A DNA stretch of 64,000 nt from Gonatopus flavifemur (lineage: Eukaryota > Arthropoda > Insecta > Hymenoptera > Dryinidae). The DNA is taken from the NCBI GenBank assembly GCA_018340375.1, contig JAFFJZ010000010.1, forward strand, positions 5,828,001-5,892,000, read 5' to 3'. The translations under genes and the position numbers were made by a program. The notes beneath the pieces were generated by a model. That model was not told the origin of the DNA. It searched no databases and was given only the letters and a program-made list of their open reading frames with translations. This document shows, piece after piece, positions 57,370 to 64,000 of the stretch (the stretch's first letter is position 1; every line of letters starts with the position of its first letter).

Positions 57370-58420
57370 TTTCTCAAGTTTCATAGGTGAAAATTCAAAT
57401 GTCGATGCAGTGTACATTAGATATTCATTGGAATATTCACACTAAGCCTCACCAAAAGCTTCAAAGTTCACTTTCAAGTCTACATATTGCTTTCCCATGT
57501 GCGTATAGACCAATGGCCCAATGGTGGACCAAACCTGGCACAAGACCTGCCGAGACTCGTCTTGAACAATTTAACAAACTTGGCCCAGGCTTAGGAATGA
57601 TAAGATCAGGACAAGATTGGGCCAGTGGTTTTGCCAGGCCCAGTCCTATTCATTTACCAAGTATCAACCAATACTTCTTTGATCGCAGATATGGATGAAA
57701 AAAGTAATTGATTCATATTTCAGTTCATGACTTTCTCCCTCAGAATACCGTACATGAATTATCTTAAAACGATAGAAAAAATGTGACAAGACTAGGACAA
57801 GCTTGTATGATCATCGGAAAATTTGCGTTCTTTGATATTTCAATCAATTTTGATTCTATTGTTGAATTATGCTCCAACTAACGTAATAAGATCTAACTAA
57901 AATACCATCCAACATTGAAATCCCCCGAGTCACCCGAAAAACTGATGGTTTATCTTCACGTGTATATCATTTCTAGTGAGCATAACTATCGGCCCAGGCC
58001 TGACCCGAGCCTGCCCCAGAGTGGGCAGCCTCCATCCAAGCTTTCCTCAATAATTATGCACACAAGATCAGTCAATATTTATGAACATTGTGCCACTCAT
58101 GTGTGGGCAATATTGGCACAGTTGTTCTCAACGAATGCTCGATTTTACACTTGTGTCAAATTTGTACCAAATGTAGGGACCATTTCAGAAATATTAACAA
58201 ATGTACCATGACTGACTTTCTATTGGGAAAAACGGGACCATCATGGAACAATATTGGGCCAATTGTTCTCCACGGAGGTTTGTGTCTGACACATGTGCCA
58301 ACCTTGGGACAAGCTTGGGTTTTTTTTCAGTCTTGGCAATACCTGCATGGGGTAATTCTCCATTGGATTAAAAAATTTTTAAATTGTCATGGGAACAAAT
58401 GTTTACTGGGATAAAAACTC
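57370..58420. repeat. GGCCCA/TTGGC-word repeat region
   Basis: Words GGCCCAGG, TTGGGCC, TTGGCACA and CAAGCTTGGG recur in both orientations at 57510-57660 and 57985-58340. The composition resembles 37911-38215. Frames of about 100 codons are by-products. No ends resolved. Confidence 0.4.
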
Positions 58421-59517
58421 TTTCTGGTAAAATGAAGTCTTAGCCATACTTCAATGAACATATTTGTGAGATTCTTCCAGAGAACTCTGAGAAATATTTC
58501 ACAGAAGTGTCGAAGAAGTAATCTGAAAGACATCGTTCAGATATTTTCAAAGAATCTCTGACCCAAGAATGTTTCAGGTCAACCTCCATCAGAGCAGCAA
58601 ATGATAAACTTTGAGACTACATTAGGGAATCTGTATAAAATTGATGAATTCTCGGAACGTGACAAAGCAATTATCACAGGATATACATTTTATCTCAAAA
58701 ATTCCAGTAACACGATTTTGATTTATATTCTCATTGGGATGTACATGATATGAAAAATCGCAGAAACATGAGTTACTCCTCCTTCATCTTGTCTGTACCA
58801 TGTCTGTTTCCATTATGTTTGCCCCTGGTATGTGTAAACATCCGATTCGACGAGTGACAATACAATCGGTTGATTAACTGCACAGCTTGTTCCATGTTTA
58901 TCACGCTGGTGGGATTGGATTTTTTGAAATCAGAAGACTGGATGATTGATAGATGTGATGTAATCACTGATAATTAATAGATGTTCAGAATGACTCATTG
59001 TTTCACTTGATTATGTGATCGATAGATGAAATGAAGAAAAGTAGCTTGAATAATTGAATTTGAAATGAATAGGTAATTGATAGAAGATATTTTAATTGTT
59101 CATTATTAATGGAATATTCAGTTACTGAATTGTTTGATGATTGTCTGCTTAGATTCTTGAGGATCAATTGTTCTGAATGATTTATCGAGTACACGATGCA
59201 TCAAATGGTGTTTTGTTTAAACGGTGTTAACTATGGCTGTACGTATCCAACAAATCTATGCGTCAAAGATGGTGAGAAATACAGTAATTAGACTCCCTCT
59301 GAGAAAAAGTTTATATGTTTTGAGATCACCCTGATTGAACAAACCGATTGATTCTCGTCAAATCTCATTGAATCTTGCACAATATTCTGACCAAATCCTA
59401 TTCAACTATTTTCAATGAGATTTGATTAGATTAGTTTATTTTTTAACCAGGGTGCATACAAAATGAAACGAGATTTAAAAATGAAGTCTTAAGCGTTTGA
59501 GTGATGGGATTAAGCTA
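58421..59517. other. AT-rich sequence, no gene
   Basis: A short TTCAGAGA-type array lies at 58465-58575; otherwise low-complexity AT-rich with short frames. Confidence 0.4.
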
Positions 59518-59848
59518 CACGGAGAAAAATTTGTTTGTGAAAATTACCATTTTTTGTCGTAAATTAGTGTTATTGGAAAATATCGACAGTAATTTGTAAC
59601 CTCGGTGTATTATTTTATACGCACGTAGTAAATAATCGTCATCATCAGCTACGATGATAAAAATGAAGATTCAGCGTGAGAAAATATATTTCAGTAATAA
59701 CAATTATGAACAAACGAAATGAATACCTTTTCTAATGAAAATTATCACCTCTTGACAATAATAGATTTTGTTTGAACAACTTTTCTGAATTCTGAAAACC
59801 ACGAATCACATTTATTACCAATGATGGGTTGGTATAATACAAGCGCCG

Positions 59849-61401
59849 CACAGTGGGAAATTTTGATGCTTTTGTTGACAAAAATCTGTCTACAGCGCAA
59901 TTTTCATCCGATTTTGATCATTTTTTTTTTTTAAATACTCAGAAAGAGTCCCACTTTGACGTGTCACTGCAGCATTTTCGCGATTTTCAACCTAACCTAA
60001 AAAAAACTCCGATCAAAGTTGAAAAAGAGTAATTGGTACATCTACAGATCACTGTTTCTTGAAAAACAAGTGTTTTCACCCGTGTAACGTTGAGAAATAT
60101 ATTGATTCGCGTGATAAAGATGAATTCGTGATGGGGGAACATGAACATTTCACGTATATTTCAAGCACATTTGCACATGAAATTTCAGAAGGATTTTAAC
60201 AGTATACACAGTAAAAAACTTTGTGTTAAAAACGGTCCACTAAAAATTTGTGTTGAAAATCAACACAAAAATCATGAAATTGATTGATTTTTAATTTAAA
60301 CTAAGATGTATCGTGACGGTATCTTTAAGATAACTTTGAGAAATGAAATTAGGATTTCGAATTTGAGATGGATACAAGATGTCTTGAAAACATCTTAATT
60401 GAGAAATCTCCGGGATACATTTTGGAGATCTCTTTTAGACATCTCAAAGTTATGAAATTGAGATATCTTCCGCAAGATACCTTGAAAGATGCAACGGTTC
60501 CATATCTTCACAAAGATATCTTTGGGATGTATCGTGAACATATCTTTAAGGGAACTTTAGGAGATGAGATTAGGGTGTCGAATTTTCTTTGAGATATCTT
60601 GAAGATATCTCAGAGATGACTTTGAGATATCTTATAGGTAACTTTGAGGTATCTTGAAGATACCTCAAAGATGCGTGAAGTAGAATTCTATATGATGATC
60701 TTAATTTCACCTTGCAAAAGATTCTCAAAAGATATGTCAAAAGATATCTTCAAGGTATCCAATTATGTTGCATAAGACATCTTTTATGTATCTTTGAAAT
60801 AACTATACGAAAAAATCTCAAGATACATTCAGATATCCTCAAGATATCTTTTTGTTTATTGGGGTAATTTTTGGAAGAATCCAAGTCCACCCTGAACAGA
60901 TTCTAAAAAGAAGGTCATTAAATGGCCCCCTATTCCTTCACGGTCTGCCCCTGAGAGGTTTTGTTATGTTTTTAGATTTCTGACACTGTGAATCATCGAT
61001 TTTGTATGCAACTCCGTTGATTTCTTCCAGAAATCAGGGAAGGAATTGAGGTACTCAAAATTTTCTGATTTTTATGAGATTTTTATCGAATTTCCATGAT
61101 GTGTTCATGTTCCCCCATCACGAATTCATCTTTATCACGTGAATTAACATATTTCTCAACGTTAGACGGGTGAAAAACACTTGTTTTTCAAGAAACAGTG
61201 ATCTGTGGATGTACCAATTACTCTTTTTAAACTTTGATCGAAGTTTTTCTTAGATTAGGTTGAAAATCGCGAAAATGCTGCAGTGACACGTCAAAGTGGG
61301 ACTCTTTCCGAGTATTTAAAAAAAAAAAATTATCAAAATCGGATGAAAATTGCGCTGTAGACAGATTTTTGTCAACAAAAGCACCAAAATTTCCCACTGT
61401 G
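59849..61401. mobile_element. Transib-like element with RSS-like CACAGTG ends
   Basis: Both ends begin CACAGTGGGAAATTTTG when read inward, and the inverted arms run about 280 bp at high identity (blocks include GACAAAAATCTGTCTACAGC and GGGGGAACATGAACA). The exact 5-bp sequence CGCCG flanks both sides (59844-59848, 61402-61406). Transib elements, relatives of the RAG recombinase, are known for CACWRTG ends and GC-rich 5-bp duplications of this kind. No transposase is encoded. The middle carries another repeat (60200-60870). Confidence 0.85.
60200..60870. mobile_element. AGATATCTT palindromic-word element
   Basis: About 20 copies of words around AGATATCTT, AGATACCTT and GATGTATC occur in both orientations over about 500 bp. 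A short TTGTGTTGAAAATCAACACAA palindrome precedes it. Nested within the Transib-like element. The 74-codon frame at 60368-60592 is a by-product. Ends uncertain. Confidence 0.5.
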
Positions 61402-62027
61402 CGCCGATGGTAATATTTTCCAACAGCACTCGAGATTTTCTCACAATTATCGAACACAATAAGTTGTCCAGTTTAGGTTCCCTCGTTTGGTCTTTCAAGG
61501 AAACTTCAGAACAGCGAATTCATAAGTACGAGAGTTCAAATCCCCTCCGCGTAATTAGAATTTTTCATTATAAACTGTACTCAAGAATGTATTAAAAATA
61601 ACATGATTGCAATCAACAAATATGGTGGTAATAAGTCGAAGGTTGGACAACATGAACTAACAAATGTGAGTAAATTTTTTTTTTCATTCTAGTGAATGAT
61701 ATTACCATGATTGATGGTGGAAATTATTGCCTCTGCTTCGATTTTTAGAGCTCTTGCTTGCGAGAATCTTGAAATAAAGTGTAAAGAAACATTACAATCG
61801 CTGGTGGTAAAAAGTATTAGCACTGTTTGGGATCATCAATGTTACTTTTGTTAGTTCTCCTGAAGAAATTTTGAAATTTTTGATAAAGTGAAGTTTGAAG
61901 CCATCATGATAATTTTATCACCAAGCTATTCCCAATAGTTTCAGTTTACCAATTTTGATGATGATATTATCTATGTATTTTACCACTCTCAATCATCAAA
62001 TTTCTCTCCGTGTATCAACGGTATCCC

Positions 62028-62284
62028 TATACTGGAAAAAAATTGGGAAGACCAGCTTCCCAAAATTGCCGTGAATAGTGCTCCCAACTCAGTGGCATAT
62101 CTGTTTTTCCACTCTGGGTAGTCAGATCTCCCAAGATGAAAGAACAGCAACTTCAGCTGATGAGATATTTTCTTATCTTGGGGGATCTGACCACCCAAAG
62201 TGGAAGAACAGATACACCAATACGTTGGGAGCACTATTCACGGCAATTTTGGGAAGCTGGTCTTCCCAATTTTTTTCCAGTGTA
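62028..62284. mobile_element. Near-perfect hairpin element ACTGGAAAAAAATTGGG
   Basis: The left ACTGGAAAAAAATTGGGAAG and its exact inverted copy on the right open arms of about 115 bp, identical for the first ~60 bp (including GCCGTGAATAGTGCTCCCAA). TA lies at both edges. The two 77-81-codon frames are the same sequence read on each arm. Confidence 0.88.
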
Positions 62285-62340
62285 GCAGTCGAGGCCTTTT
62301 TCAGCAACTAGTTTCACTGCAAATGCCTTCAAAGGTGCTA

Positions 62341-62523
62341 CACTGTAAAAAGTCCAACTGAAAGTGGCTGCATCTTACTTGAAGACTTGACTGAAATTCA
62401 GTCTTTTCCATTGTGTCGGCATTTGTTTTCGATGCTTACTTCCAGCTGAAATAGGGCTAGTTTTGGCTGCATCTTGAAATAAGCCGATATTAAGGTTGGA
62501 AGTAAGTTTTACTTTTTACTGTG
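62341..62523. mobile_element. CACTGTAAAAAGT miniature TA element
   Basis: The ends CACTGTAAAAAGTCCAACT and inverted CACAGTAAAAAGTAAAACT are bounded by TA on both sides. Contains two GGCTGCATCTTR words. Confidence 0.75.
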
Positions 62524-62566
62524 TAGATAACTACCCTCATCAGTTTTACTGAGGATACTCTAGAGA

Positions 62567-62675
62567 CAGCACATCTATCGATTTCAACGTCGTATCTTTG
62601 TGAACTCTACGTCGATGAATGGTGGATGAACGAAGATGCCACGTAGAGGCAACGCAGAAGCAACGAAGCCATGTT
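62567..62675. mobile_element. Small GATTTCTACGT element, copy 2
   Basis: Relative of 30820-30925, sharing GCACATCTATCGATTTCAAC, GGTGGATGAACGAAGAT and CACGTAGAGGCAACG in the same order. Confidence 0.5.
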
Positions 62676-62679
62676 TTTA

Positions 62680-64000
62680 GATTCAGCGGCTGAAGAACCG
62701 TACCGAGATTCCTCTCGATCCTTCATTTGAATGAGACCGAATGAGCTTACGTTCTTTTCCCGAGTGGTTCAATTAATATCGAAATGATTTTTCATTTCCT
62801 CTCAGCATCTTCATAGAATAGCTAATTTTTATGAGAATGAATTGTTCCACGTATCTATCAACAAATTTGTCTGCATGCGAAGTATTACTTACGTAGCAGT
62901 CGCTCACGTAGCGCGAGCCAGTGGGTCTTTGATGTACACCGCACTGCGATGCATTGGTAGTGTATTGTGGATGCATTGTAATGCATGCCTGTTCAAAGTC
63001 GCGCGTTGGGCTATGTTAATACAAGTGTACCTCTTCAGTACCGTCCGTATGTGTGCGCGCACGTGCATTAGATGGAACATCAGTATTCGATAATCAAAAG
63101 TACTTGCGACTGAGCGAAGTTATATCGATATAACGCTAGGCAAAGCCAAGATTATATGAATAGAAAGGCGATGTAGGTATACGAATATGTGCTGGGCGTG
63201 TGCAATTGAAAATTATATTACGTAAAGCAAGTACGCGAAGATTCTTCTGGTGTCTCTGTGTTCCGTGTGCTTCCACGAGAGAGTGAAAATTGATAATCTC
63301 TCGCCAATCGCACCTCGTCTGCGAGAACGAATCTCTATAATTATATGAGATTTTTAATCAACGTTGAAATTTTGCTCCAAAAAGATGATAGAATACGAAT
63401 GAAATTCCTATTAATTTTATATTTGCGATTGCAATTTACATGAGCTTTCTGTTAGAACTCGTTATAACGTAATTTGTTTATAAATCTTCACAGTGATGGA
63501 TGTTTGTTTTCCCAATAAAAGTGTTATATCTCATACGCATGTACCACGGCATATGCGTACAACTGCTACTGCGTATCCTGGTAATAGAGGAGTAGATTGT
63601 TTGATTGTTTCATGTTTTTGGATTTCTTTTCTTTCTTTTCTCCCCCTCGAGTAATACGTGCTGTACGCTGTACGTTGAGGAAAATCATTCGCTTTGATGT
63701 GATTTGATGAATTGTGATGTTTGTGTGCACCGAAGATGCGATGCATAAGTGTCCTTCCTGCGAATGTTGCCGATGACCGAGACCGAGTAAATTATCCTCC
63801 ATTTCCATCTCTTCTCTTCTTTATTAGCCTATGAACTTCTCAGGTCTCATGCCTGACACCTTCTATTTAGTTTATTCCTGAACATCGGTGATGAGATCAT
63901 CCATCATCGTACGAAAATGCTTCTTTCTTCTTCTCCTTCCCACTACCGTACGGTCCGTTCCCACGTGTCGAACGAAACTCAGCAGGAGGATATCAACTGG
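62680..64000. other. Unique block, no supported gene
   Basis: Moderately GC-rich at 62.9-63.1 kb with an 83-codon + frame (cysteine- and methionine-rich, unrecognised). No repeats or RNA genes seen to the window end. Confidence 0.35.

Larger units (their letters stand above)
59518..62012. mobile_element. CACGGAGAAAAATTTG TA element hosting a second element
   Basis: The ends CACGGAGAAAAATTTG and inverted CACGGAGAGAAATTTG match at 15 of 16 positions and are bounded by TA on both sides. Removing the 1.55-kb insertion at 59849-61401 leaves about 0.94 kb of noncoding element. Confidence 0.75.

Noticed and set aside
59985..60005. CCTAACCTAA, resembling insect telomere repeat
   Set aside because: Only two partial units, and it lies inside an element arm.
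61530..61555. GAGTTCAAATCCCC, a second B-box-like word
   Set aside because: No A box upstream and no tRNA fold.
62078..62311. Two similar 77-81-codon frames on opposite strands, looking like a gene pair
   Set aside because: They are the two arms of one hairpin element.

Overview
The window looks like a euchromatic, gene-poor stretch of an insect nuclear genome. It is AT-rich. It has no bacterial-type operons, rRNA genes or CRISPR arrays. It is packed with short DNA transposons and carries a mariner relic of the mauritiana-like type, a group known from ants and other insects. A hymenopteran is my best guess because of the mariner type and the CpG-tolerant GC-rich patches, but this is inference. 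No complete protein-coding gene can be shown. The window is best read as intergenic DNA or part of a very long intron, with a few possible exons or promoters.

Layout: unique blocks alternate with transposon-rich blocks. Unique blocks are about 1-4.88, 12.1-18.57, 24.2-27.6, 32.9-36.5, 43.1-50.2, 54.1-56.9 and 62.7-64.0 kb. Repeat blocks are about 4.88-12.1, 18.6-24.2, 27.6-32.9, 36.5-43.1, 50.2-54.1 and 56.9-62.7 kb. Nearly all open frames in the repeat blocks are transposon-derived or chance frames.

Repeat blocks: the only transposase with appreciable coding length is the broken mariner at 23.0-24.05 kb, which has lost its first catalytic aspartate and carries two frameshifts. A Tc1-type remnant at 34.1-34.35 kb, inside a unique block, keeps only the last codons of its transposase. 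The rest are non-autonomous. They include two hAT-type elements with exact 8-bp target duplications, a 1.55-kb element with Transib/RSS-like ends (CACAGTG, 5-bp duplication CGCCG), and many TA-duplicating miniature elements with CAC...GTG ends. There are also near-perfect hairpin elements, and several elements each filled with its own short palindromic word (ACGT, CCAGTACTGG, AGAATATTCT, AGATATCT, GCTG..CAGC). Nesting is frequent, and in two cases an uninterrupted relative inside the window shows the insertion.

Unique blocks: the best gene signals are an exon-intron-exon arrangement at 34.9-35.13 kb (+), a possible 12-nt microexon at 15.36 kb (-), a possible first coding exon at 13.92-13.99 kb (+), a TATA/initiator pair at 47.93-47.96 kb (+), and a short frame with a signal-peptide-like stretch at 56.04-56.19 kb (+). 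All need transcript data. They do not add up to a recognisable pathway.
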